NCBI GenBank assembly: GCA_030695805.1 | Contig: JAUYPG010000036.1 | Coordinates: 1-6,658 of the forward strand | Source: Nanobdellota archaeon | GTDB lineage: Bacteria > Patescibacteriota > Minisyncoccia > UBA6257 > GWB1-50-10 | Direction: 5' to 3' | Length of the DNA: 6,658 bases | Shown here: positions 1 to 5,291 of the stretch, in pieces | Layout: each line of letters starts with the position of its first letter | Numbering within the stretch: position 1 is the stretch's first letter | Notes under the pieces: generated by a model | Seen by the model: only the letters and a program-made list of their open reading frames with translations | The model's database searches: none | What the model was told of the DNA's origin: nothing | Translations under genes and position numbers: made by a program

Positions 1-17
1 GCCGATTTTTCTAATCG

Positions 18-314
18 TCATGATTTTATTATACTTCGCGCTTCTCCAACAAGGTAGAGGGAGCCGGTAATACAGATAATCGTATCATGAAGCGTGAGGC
101 GTGAAGCGCGGAGCATGGTTTTACGGAGGACTTTTTTGGACGTTTTACAGATTTCAAATACTTGCGCGGGTTTTATTCTTTTTACAATTTTTTCCAATTC
201 CTCGGGCGGCATGCTCTGGTTTTTGCCGAAGTCGGTTGTGGCGCTGAAGCACGTGAAGTAAAATTTTTCCGCAAGCGGGGTAAGAAGGCGGAGTATTTTT
301 TCCGCGTTTTCATG
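18..314 (-). pseudogene. Broken duplicate of the folC 3' end
   Basis: Reading the minus strand from 314 to the TGA at 18-20 gives 98 codons that match the C-terminal part (about residues 331-428) of the intact FolC encoded at 1884-3179. In the first 44 aligned residues, 35 are identical, including the block AEKFYFT and the block TTDFGKNQSM; the end shares TGSLYLVGEAR. A TAA stop (315-317) lies immediately upstream, and similarity to folC ends there, so the copy lacks the ATP-binding P-loop and the whole N-terminal domain. An internal ATG at 212 could start a 64-codon ORF, but this would be only a piece of the Mur-ligase C-terminal domain and probably not functional. At DNA level a 23-bp stretch (214-236) is identical to 2095-2117. 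It follows the 484-aa gene by 29 nt. It is either a displaced native 3' end or the remains of a decayed duplicate. Confidence 0.85.
88..117 (-). repeat. Period-7 tandem repeat in the folC remnant
   Basis: On the plus strand the units are TGAAGCG, TGAGGCG, TGAAGCG and the degenerate CGGAGCA, followed by TG. On the coding (minus) strand the unit CGCTTCA is free of stops in all frames and encodes the segment LRASRLTLH. It sits directly before the conserved ICITGSLYLVG strand, the same place where the intact folC carries a different heptamer array. Confidence 0.6.
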
Positions 315-343
315 TTAGGCTGTGTTCCTGTTTTGTTTCCGTG

Positions 344-1798
344 TCATATTATTTCTATATGCGGGTATTGCTTTCGTAATTTATTTTTTTTGGCGGATTG
401 GAGGCTTCTAAGGTCAAGATGGCCTCCAACACTCTCGGGCAGGGTGAGACCTTCGGCGGATTGGATTTCTCCAAGGTTAAGATCGCCATAATGAAACATA
501 TAGCCGCCACGCAGAGCTTCCTCCTGTGTTAGGCTGATTTTCTCTTTAGGCACGCCCACAACCTTAGACAGGTCTTCTTTCATGTCTCGCCCGGTAATCA
601 GTTCATTGATACGGGGATCTTTTCGATACCCAAAACCTTGGATTTGAGAGTCCATTTCATAGAGAAATCGCAGGTCTTCTTTGTCTAGTTCTTGGCCTTT
701 TTTCATTTTGTTTTCCAGGACGGTCAGGCATTTCATGTCTTGGCTTTTCTTTTCATACGCCGCGCCATCGGGAAATTCTTTTAGTTTTTCTTGCGCCACA
801 TCGCCGATGTATGGGTCAAGATTTTGTTCCGCGGCAATACCGCGAACTTCGGCGATCCTTCCCTCTTGCGTGCGGATGGCTACTCTTGGAATAGTTGGAT
901 TGCCTCGGTTGTCAAAAGAGTAGTACACATAAAAATCGCCGTTTTTAAGCTGGGCTTCCGCGGTGGATTCGCCAGCGGTGCACCAGCCGGTGCCGTAACC
1001 CTGAAGTGATTCCACAAGCGGCATGGGGTCGGAGTTTTTTTCATATTTTATCCATTTGCCTTCGGTAATGGAGAGCTGTTCTACGGCGGTCGGCGTGACT
1101 TTTTCAATCGCCAAGGCGTAGAGTTTCGCAAAGTTTTCACCGGCAAGAAGTTTTTCAAATTGTTCTTTGTCTTCATCTTCAAGTATGGCGAGGTTTGGCG
1201 CTTCTCCTTTGTGTTTTTTTTCAATGACATCAAGCACATAAGCCAAGGCCTCGCGGTTTAGGTCGGGGAAGGGCTTGGTTGTGCCTTTGGAACGTTTGGT
1301 GAATTGTTTTTTCTCTTTGTCAAATTCACCCATGCCGAGGACGCTTCTTACGGCATAGTATTTCAACCAGTCAGGATAGGGGGCGTCATTTGAAGAGAGG
1401 TAGCCAATCCAGTTATCCAGCATACTTTTCTGGTCGGCAATAACCACCTCGGCAAGCGCCTCGCGCGTTTCATTGGTGATTTCTATTTCTCCATGGCCCT
1501 GCTCGCGGGCGATTCTTCTCTGATTTTCAAAATATCCTTCTGGAATTTCTTCGGGCTTGATGACGAATTTTCTATACAACACGCGCTTTAGCGCCTCAAC
1601 ACCGCGCTCTCGCTTACCCTCGTCTTCTCGGTCAAGTATTTCATTGAATCGGTTAAGGTAGTTTTGAATGCGGTCGGAAGGATTTAGAGGCACGCGCTCG
1701 CCGGTTCGTATTTCCGCGCGTTTGGCCGCGGACTCTACCTCTTTAGTGTTGTGCAGATTATATTTTTCTTTGAGAAAGTCGGGATTTTCCATACTCAT
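344..1798 (-). CDS. 484-aa protein of unknown function with GWCTA motif and short C-terminal leucine-rich repeats
   Basis: I cannot assign a function. The protein is hydrophilic and charged, with no signal peptide or membrane segment, so it is probably cytoplasmic. Residues 1-230 look mostly helical. Residues 267-276 read GYGTGWCTAG and are followed by YVYYSFDNRGN and a strand-rich segment ending RIAEVRG (about 288-320). This layout recalls PcfJ-type domains, where an invariant Cys motif precedes a similar strand block; that link is weak. Residues 437-470 contain two units of a leucine-rich pattern (GDLNLGEIQSAEGL, then GHLDLRSLQSAKK), ending in a basic tail. I recall similar proteins with variable numbers of such units in Parcubacteria genomes. 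The ATG at 1798 is preceded at 6 nt by a perfect TATAAT, suggesting a leaderless message; a second ATG at 1792 is possible. It lies between folC and a folC remnant, so it may be inserted cargo. Confidence 0.85.
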   Translation of the reverse strand: MSMENPDFLKEKYNLHNTKEVESAAKRAEIRTGERVPLNPSDRIQNYLNRFNEILDREDEGKRERGVEALKRVLYRKFVIKPEEIPEGYFENQRRIAREQGHGEIEITNETREALAEVVIADQKSMLDNWIGYLSSNDAPYPDWLKYYAVRSVLGMGEFDKEKKQFTKRSKGTTKPFPDLNREALAYVLDVIEKKHKGEAPNLAILEDEDKEQFEKLLAGENFAKLYALAIEKVTPTAVEQLSITEGKWIKYEKNSDPMPLVESLQGYGTGWCTAGESTAEAQLKNGDFYVYYSFDNRGNPTIPRVAIRTQEGRIAEVRGIAAEQNLDPYIGDVAQEKLKEFPDGAAYEKKSQDMKCLTVLENKMKKGQELDKEDLRFLYEMDSQIQGFGYRKDPRINELITGRDMKEDLSKVVGVPKEKISLTQEEALRGGYMFHYGDLNLGEIQSAEGLTLPESVGGHLDLRSLQSAKKNKLRKQYPHIEII

Positions 1799-1804
1799 AG
1801 CTTA

Positions 1805-1810
1805 ATTATA
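1805..1810 (-). promoter_or_regulatory. -10 box of the 484-aa gene
   Basis: The minus strand reads TATAAT at 1810-1805, followed by TAAGCT and then ATG at 1798. With a usual start about 7 nt after the box, the transcript would begin on or next to the A of the start codon. No convincing -35 hexamer is visible 16-18 nt upstream. No Shine-Dalgarno sequence exists. The gene thus seems to be transcribed separately from folC, whose stop codon is 85 nt upstream of this start. Confidence 0.6.
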
Positions 1811-1883
1811 CCCTATCGCTTGGACTTGGCATAAAGCGTTTTCGTAACAACATGAGAACTACTCTAGATGTCGCTAATATATC

Positions 1884-3179
1884 TCACTTCTCATTAAGAA
1901 GTTTCCTTGCTTCCCCCACTAAATAGAGAGAGCCAGTAACGCATATTAGTTGAAAGTTGAAAGTTGAAAGTTGAAAGTTTCTTTTTGAATCCGCGACGAT
2001 TTTATAGAAAGTTTTTTTTGAGTTTTGTGAAGTTTCTGTTTGTATGCTACGATTTATTTTTTTCAAAATTTTCCCAAGTTCTTCGGGATTCATACTCTGG
2101 TTTTTGCCGAAGTCGGTGGTCGCCTGAAAACGGGTAAAATAAAACTTTTCCGCAAGAGGCGCGAGGAGGCGGAGCATGGCTTCCGCATCCTTTCCTTTTT
2201 TCGCGGCGAAGACAAACGTGATTTTTCGCTTCGCGAAAAATTGCCGGAGGGTGTCCACCAGAGCCCGCATCTTCGCTGGATTATGCGCTCCGTCCAGAAC
2301 GATAGTTGGTTTTTTCAGCTTTTCTATAACTTCGAATCGCCCTGGAATCTGAACGTGAAGAAGGGCACGCTCTATTGCCGTTTCCGATACCTTAAAACCC
2401 AGTTTTTTTATGGCCATGATAGCGCAAGCGGCGTTTACTTTTTGGTGCTCTCCTATTGGACGGAGCGGTGGCACGTTCGGACGTTTCTCGATGATTGTGA
2501 GACGCGCGTGTTTTTCTTTACAACATTTTTTTATGATTCCCAAAACGCTTTTTTGTGTTGCCGCGGTTACGACTTCAATTCCCTCTTTTATTATTCCCGC
2601 CTTTTCGCGAGCTATTTTTTCTACAGTGTTTCCGAGAATCTCTGTGTGATCAAGACCAACGTTCGTGATGATTGCGACAAGCGGATGAATCACGTTTGTG
2701 GCATCAAGCGTGCCACCGAGACCCACCTCAATAACGGCTATCTCAACTTTTTTTCTTTTGAAGTATTCAAAGGACATGGCGACAAGGACTTCAAAATACG
2801 AAGGTGCGCCGTACTCGCCTTCTTTTTCCACTTGCTTAACGTATGGTTTTATCCAAGCGACAAGATTTGTGAACTCTTTGTCTGAAATCAACTTCCCATT
2901 TATCTGTAGTCGCTCGTTGATTTTTTCCAAATGCGGCGAGAGATGAAGGCCCGTGTTGTAGCCCGCTTCTTTCAATATCGCCGCAGTAATGTAGGCGGTT
3001 GATCCCTTGCCAGAAGTGCCGCCGATGTGAATGCTTTTAAAAGATTTTTCAGGATTGCCGATAAGCCGGAGTAGATGTTCAATCCGCTCCAAACGCATAT
3101 TCCCCTGCCGTTTTTTGGCGGGGTCGGGGATAAGGGATTCAAGGTAGCGGACGGCGGAGTTGTATGAGTGTATTCGCAC
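1884..3179 (-). CDS. folC: Bifunctional folylpolyglutamate synthase / dihydrofolate synthase
   Basis: A 431-aa Mur-ligase-type ATP-dependent ligase that adds glutamate to folates (and in many bacteria to dihydropteroate) in the cytoplasm. The P-loop GGTSGKGST is at residues 53-61. EVGLGGTLDATNV (151-163) supplies the Mg-binding Glu. DHTEILGNTVEKIAREKAG (177-195) is the family signature and includes the lysine usually carbamylated. LDGAHNP (295-301) begins the C-terminal domain, and TGSLYLVGEAR closes it. Length is normal for the family. The start is GTG at 3179; an in-frame TGA at 3228-3230 excludes a longer protein and no ATG lies between. Residues 401-411 (NFQLSTFNFQL) are encoded by a heptamer repeat and replace a variable loop. 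The gene lies downstream of folA, consistent with a folate cluster. A truncated copy of its 3' end lies at 18-314. Confidence 0.96.
   Translation of the reverse strand: MRIHSYNSAVRYLESLIPDPAKKRQGNMRLERIEHLLRLIGNPEKSFKSIHIGGTSGKGSTAYITAAILKEAGYNTGLHLSPHLEKINERLQINGKLISDKEFTNLVAWIKPYVKQVEKEGEYGAPSYFEVLVAMSFEYFKRKKVEIAVIEVGLGGTLDATNVIHPLVAIITNVGLDHTEILGNTVEKIAREKAGIIKEGIEVVTAATQKSVLGIIKKCCKEKHARLTIIEKRPNVPPLRPIGEHQKVNAACAIMAIKKLGFKVSETAIERALLHVQIPGRFEVIEKLKKPTIVLDGAHNPAKMRALVDTLRQFFAKRKITFVFAAKKGKDAEAMLRLLAPLAEKFYFTRFQATTDFGKNQSMNPEELGKILKKINRSIQTETSQNSKKTFYKIVADSKRNFQLSTFNFQLICVTGSLYLVGEARKLLNEK
1948..1979 (-). repeat. Heptanucleotide tandem repeat inside folC
   Basis: Four perfect plus-strand copies of AGTTGAA plus the partial unit AGTT, 32 bp in total. 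In coding orientation the unit is TTCAACT. Seven and three are coprime, so every coding frame gives the same stop-free heptapeptide cycle, seen here as NFQLSTF-NFQL; the opposite orientation would contain TGA. The array lies just before the final conserved strand ICVTGSLYLVG. An equally long degenerate array of the same family lies in pyrG at 6152-6183. Confidence 0.9.
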
Positions 3180-3185
3180 GCCAGA

Positions 3186-3214
3186 ATTATGAGGCAGGTT
3201 TTGGTATTTTGCAA
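3186..3214 (-). promoter_or_regulatory. Candidate promoter of folC
   Basis: On the minus strand TTGCAA (3214-3209) and CATAAT (3191-3186) are separated by 17 nt. They match TTGACA at 4 of 6 positions and TATAAT at 5 of 6. The GTG start of folC follows 6 nt after the -10-like box, so the message would begin at or near the start codon. The arrangement resembles that of the 484-aa gene. It is short and AT-rich, so chance is possible, and folC could instead be read through from folA. Confidence 0.35.
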
Positions 3215-3227
3215 AAAAACGCCGAAA

Positions 3228-3317
3228 TCATTCCCGCTTAAATACCTTGCTTGAAAGTTTCTCCGCTTCTTTTCCAACGGCATTTTTATGGTCGAATTTA
3301 AAAGAATTTTTTTCCAT
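3228..3317 (-). CDS. Possible 29-codon small ORF between folA and folC
   Basis: ATG at 3317 to TGA at 3228-3230 encodes a charged 29-residue peptide beginning MEKNSFKFDHK and ending SKVFKRE. I do not recognise it. Nothing in it suggests a membrane segment; the second half could form a helix. A TAAAAT box (3331-3326) lies 8 nt before the ATG, with a TAGGCA hexamer 17 nt further upstream that overlaps the folA stop codon, similar to the short-leader arrangement of neighbouring genes. It is in frame with folC, separated by the TGA and an open stretch to the GTG start. It could be a real small protein, a leader peptide for folC, a remnant of a lost gene, or chance. It occupies about half of the 172-nt space between folA and folC. 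Confidence 0.25.
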   Translation of the reverse strand: MEKNSFKFDHKNAVGKEAEKLSSKVFKRE

Positions 3318-3351
3318 ACAACGTTATTTTATGCGGTTTTTTATTTGTTGC

Positions 3352-3867
3352 CTATCCCTTTTTCTTTTGTGCATACTCTATAAACGAAAAGGTTTTATGG
3401 TTTTCGCGGCTCACCTCTTTCCACGCGCCCTTGTCTATTTCCGGAAAATACGCGTCCCCTTCCGCCTGTTCTTGAACTTCCGTAATAAAAAGCTTGTCCG
3501 CCAAAGGCAGGGTTTGGCGATAGATTTCCGCGCCGCCGATTACGAATACGTCCTCGTTTTTGCGGGCTTCGAGGGCTGATTCGATATTCGGGTAAATTTC
3601 TACGGGAGATTCTTCCCCCGCAAAGGCAAGGTTAGAATGACCGCCGTATTTGTAGTTCGGCTGCCGCGTGATTACGATATTTTTACGATTCGGGAGGGGC
3701 TTGCCGAGATACCCTATGATTGACTCAAAGGTCTTGCGACCCATGAGCACCGTCTTGCCTGTCGTGAGTTCCTTGAAACGTTTCAAGTCCTCCGGAATAT
3801 GCCAAGGAAGCTTTCCGCCACGCCCTATGCAGTTGTTTTCGGCAATCGCCGCAATAAGGATGACCAT
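3352..3867 (-). CDS. folA: Dihydrofolate reductase
   Basis: A 171-aa cytoplasmic enzyme that reduces dihydrofolate to tetrahydrofolate with NADPH, regenerating the cofactor oxidised by ThyA. The N-terminal strand MVILIAAIAENNCIGRGG is followed by LPWHIPEDLKRFK with Asp27 at the position of the catalytic acid of E. coli DHFR. MGRKTFESI (42-50) and ITRQP (66-70) are NADPH-binding elements, and VIGGAEIY (109-116) is the conserved GG turn. The C-terminal strand contains FIEYAQKKKG. Length and order are typical. The ATG at 3867 comes 7 nt after the regulator's stop codon, so the two genes are probably co-transcribed. There is no Shine-Dalgarno sequence; instead a long palindrome ends a few nucleotides upstream of the start. 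It forms a folate block with thyA upstream and folC downstream. Confidence 0.97.
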   Translation of the reverse strand: MVILIAAIAENNCIGRGGKLPWHIPEDLKRFKELTTGKTVLMGRKTFESIIGYLGKPLPNRKNIVITRQPNYKYGGHSNLAFAGEESPVEIYPNIESALEARKNEDVFVIGGAEIYRQTLPLADKLFITEVQEQAEGDAYFPEIDKGAWKEVSRENHKTFSFIEYAQKKKG

Positions 3868-3870
3868 AGT

Positions 3871-3910
3871 TTTCTCATTCTAACGTTCTCAAGAACGTCA
3901 GAATGAGTTT
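3871..3910. promoter_or_regulatory. Palindrome 2, between regulator and folA
   Basis: The perfectly paired part is 3874-3907, with one mismatch. On the plus strand the order is TTTCTCATTC, TA, ACGTTCT, CA, AGAACGT, CA, GAATGAG, TTT. It matches palindrome 1 (4178-4223) in all conserved blocks and differs only in the three dinucleotides and at the outer right end. It covers the last codons (LILTFLRTLE) and stop of the regulator and ends 6 nt before the folA ATG. In minus-strand RNA the single mismatch becomes a G-U pair, giving a stem of about 15 bp with a UUGA loop. It could be a repressor operator, an RNA hairpin controlling folA, or a copy of a mobile hairpin element. Confidence 0.75.
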
Positions 3911-4156
3911 TCCTAGTGAAGTTAACCTATGGCGGACATCTCTATAGTCATTCCGCTTCATCAGAAGACCAGCCGCCGTGAGGCGCCGGATATGCTCCGC
4001 GATTGTTTTGAAGTTTACTCTTAATTCTCTTGAAACATCCGTGACGGAAAGTTCCGGTGTTCTATCAAGTAATTCTAAAATCTGGATTCTTCGATGGTTT
4101 GAGAATCCTCGGACAACTCTTTCCAGTTGGCGATACTGCAATGATTTTTTCATCAT
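3875..4156 (-). CDS. ArsR-like winged-helix transcriptional regulator
   Basis: A 93-aa protein, the normal size of a one-domain ArsR/SmtB-type DNA-binding repressor. RRIQILELLDRTPELSVTD (about 22-40) opens the fold, SRELRVNFKTIAEHIRRLTAAGLL (about 42-65) is the helix-turn-helix with its recognition helix, and MKRNDYRDVRHRLTSLGK (66-83) is the wing. There is no CxC metal-binding motif, so a metal ligand is not suggested; the signal is unknown. Two adjacent ATGs (4156, 4153) are possible starts. A perfect extended -10 box lies 14 nt upstream, next to palindrome 1. The last residues LILTFLRTLE are encoded inside palindrome 2. The position between thyA and folA, with twin palindromes on both sides, suggests autoregulation and control of folA; this is inference. 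A general MarR- or phage-type winged helix is the alternative. Confidence 0.85.
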   Translation of the reverse strand: MMKKSLQYRQLERVVRGFSNHRRIQILELLDRTPELSVTDVSRELRVNFKTIAEHIRRLTAAGLLMKRNDYRDVRHRLTSLGKLILTFLRTLE

Positions 4157-4170
4157 ATTTTTGTGCTTTT

Positions 4171-4176
4171 ATTATA
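4171..4176 (-). promoter_or_regulatory. -10 box of the regulator-folA unit
   Basis: The minus strand reads TGGTATAAT ending at 4171, an extended -10 element (TGnTATAAT). The regulator ATG follows after 14 nt, so the untranslated leader should be only about 7 nt. The -35 region falls inside palindrome 1, whose outermost base pair is 2 bp away from the TATAAT box. No good TTGACA match is present, which an extended -10 promoter can tolerate. Confidence 0.65.
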
Positions 4177-4177
4177 C

Positions 4178-4223
4178 CATTTTCTCATTCCTACGTTCTT
4201 GAGAACGTGAGAATGAGAAAATG
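4178..4223. promoter_or_regulatory. Palindrome 1, candidate operator upstream of the regulator
   Basis: A 46-bp inverted repeat. The outer arms are CATTTTCTCATTC and GAATGAGAAAATG, the inner arms ACGTTCT and AGAACGT, with a TG centre; only the CT/GA dinucleotides between inner and outer arms fail to pair fully. It covers the spacer and -35 region of the regulator promoter and abuts the TATAAT box, which is the expected geometry for a repressor operator. It is almost the same as palindrome 2 at 3871-3910. No T-run follows it on either strand, so a Rho-independent terminator for thyA is less likely. Confidence 0.75.
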
Positions 4224-4246
4224 AAACGATATACGCGCATTTGATT

Positions 4247-4264
4247 GCGCTCGCAACGGAGCGC
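4247..4264. other. Small GC-rich hairpin in the thyA-regulator gap
   Basis: GCGCTC and GAGCGC form a perfect 6-bp stem around a GCAACG loop. No T-run follows on either strand, so there is no direct support for a terminator. The remaining sequence between thyA and palindrome 1 (4224-4346) has a T7 tract inside ACTAAT repeats at about 4283-4302 and the dispersed repeat at 4305-4336. I see no gene in it. Confidence 0.35.
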
Positions 4265-4304
4265 GCGGTAGACGCCGCCTGCCACTAATTTTTTTACTAA
4301 TTGC

Positions 4305-4336
4305 GCCTGGGCAAGTCCTTCGACTTCGCTCAGGGC
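4305..4336. repeat. Dispersed CCTTCGACTTCGCTCAGG-type repeat forming an imperfect hairpin
   Basis: Positions 4317-4335 read CCTTCGACTTCGCTCAGGG, a sequence type that I recall as a common interspersed repeat in many unrelated bacterial genomes. It is nested in an imperfect stem: AAGTC (4313-4317) pairs with GACTT (4322-4326) around CTTC, and GCCTGGGC pairs imperfectly with GCTCAGGGC outside. It begins 10 nt past the thyA stop codon, so it could act as a transcript 3' end or stability element. No T-run follows. Confidence 0.5.
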
Positions 4337-4346
4337 ATACGCGGGC

Positions 4347-5291
4347 CTATATCGCCATCTCGGCTTTGATGGACGGATGACACTGATAATTTTCTAAAGA
4401 CGCGACCTCGTCTAAAAGTTCATAGATTTTTTTTCGCGCCTCTTTTTCGTCCGCGTGTTCTTTTCTTATCTCGTCCGCTTTTTTGAAGATTTGATTGAGA
4501 TATATATCAAGGTCCGCGATTGTTTCCATGTGTGAAAACGCGGGATTGAGTTTTAATGTCGGGAGCGGATACGGGTTTCGTCTTAGTTGTTCTTTCACTT
4601 GTTCAAAATGATTTTTGTAGATGTGCGTATCACCCAAGATATGAACGAACTCGTGCGGTTCCAGTTTTGTGATTGCGGCTATCATATGAAGCAAAAGAGA
4701 GTACGAGGCGATGTTGAATGGCACACCGAGGAAGACGTCGCAACTTCGCTGATACATCTGAAGCGAAAGTTTGTCTTCGGCGACAAAACACTGGAAGAAA
4801 ATGTGGCAGGGACAGAGCGCGACCTGAGGATTTTTTTGCACATCATAATCAAGCTCGGCCGGGTTCCACGCGGTAACAATATGCCGGCGCGTACTGGGTT
4901 TCTTTTGAATTGTTTCAATGAGCCGGGCGATCTGGTCAACCTCTTGCCCATTCGCTCCCATCCAGTGGCGCCACTGAACACCGTAGATACGACCGACATC
5001 GCCATCAAATTTGGCGTGCGGTTTCCAGTATTCCGCATTCGCGTTTCCATCCCAGATGCGGCACTCAAGTTTTTGAAGTTCCCGCACGTCTCCTGTTCCA
5101 CGCAGAAACCACAGGAGTTCCGCGACAACGCTTCGCCAGGCGAGTTTTTTCGTTGTTACGGCCGGAAAGCCATTCGCCATGCTGAAACGCATCTGCCGAC
5201 CGAAGACGGCGCGGGTGCCGGTGCCGGTGCGGTCTTCGCAATCAGTGCCATGCTCGAGAATGTCCTGCAAGAGGTCGAGGTATTGTTTCAT
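4347..5291 (-). CDS. thyA: Thymidylate synthase
   Basis: A 314-aa cytoplasmic enzyme converting dUMP and methylene-tetrahydrofolate into dTMP and dihydrofolate. The catalytic Cys162 is in PCHIFFQ. STRRHI (133-138) holds the phosphate-binding arginines contributed to the partner subunit. QRSCDVFLGVPFN (181-193) binds phosphate and uracil (Arg182, Ser183, Asp185, Asn193), and GDTHIYKNH (220-228) gives His223 and Tyr225. RTGTGT (21-26) is the N-terminal phosphate loop, and CHPSIKAEMAI is the closing C-terminus, with EM where most relatives have PV. It is longer than the 264-aa E. coli enzyme, largely because of a charged, probably helical segment at about 268-300. The ATG at 5291 overlaps the stop of the upstream membrane-protein gene as ATGA, implying translational coupling. 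Its product dihydrofolate is the substrate of FolA, encoded nearby. Confidence 0.97.
   Translation of the reverse strand: MKQYLDLLQDILEHGTDCEDRTGTGTRAVFGRQMRFSMANGFPAVTTKKLAWRSVVAELLWFLRGTGDVRELQKLECRIWDGNANAEYWKPHAKFDGDVGRIYGVQWRHWMGANGQEVDQIARLIETIQKKPSTRRHIVTAWNPAELDYDVQKNPQVALCPCHIFFQCFVAEDKLSLQMYQRSCDVFLGVPFNIASYSLLLHMIAAITKLEPHEFVHILGDTHIYKNHFEQVKEQLRRNPYPLPTLKLNPAFSHMETIADLDIYLNQIFKKADEIRKEHADEKEARKKIYELLDEVASLENYQCHPSIKAEMAI

Noticed and set aside
1..17. Small stem CGATT/AATCG after the folC remnant as a terminator
   Set aside because: The stem has only 5 bp and the downstream sequence is outside the window, so it cannot be judged.
162..491. Plus-strand ORF of 109 codons
   Set aside because: It is antisense to the folC remnant and to the end of the 484-aa gene, has no recognisable features and no promoter or ribosome-binding support.
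1948..1979. Heptamer array as a CRISPR or transposon end
   Set aside because: Units are 7 nt, contiguous and without spacers, and they lie in an open reading frame.
2040..2885. Plus-strand ORF of 281 codons
   Set aside because: It is wholly antisense to folC, whose motifs are clear; the translation is rich in Phe, Tyr and Cys and shows no recognisable domain.
2972..3283. Minus-strand ORF of 103 codons overlapping the folC start
   Set aside because: Two thirds overlap the conserved folC N-terminus, including the P-loop region, in another frame; the product is Pro- and Thr-rich with no known motif.
3179..3317. UGA recoding that would fuse the 29-codon ORF to folC, as in Gracilibacteria/SR1
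   Set aside because: TGA ends several other genes, including the ATGA overlaps, and no conserved gene here has an internal TGA. FolC already has a normal N-terminus from the GTG.
4178..4223. Palindrome 1 as a Rho-independent terminator of thyA
   Set aside because: No T-run follows the stem on the minus strand; the next bases are the TATAAT box of the regulator.
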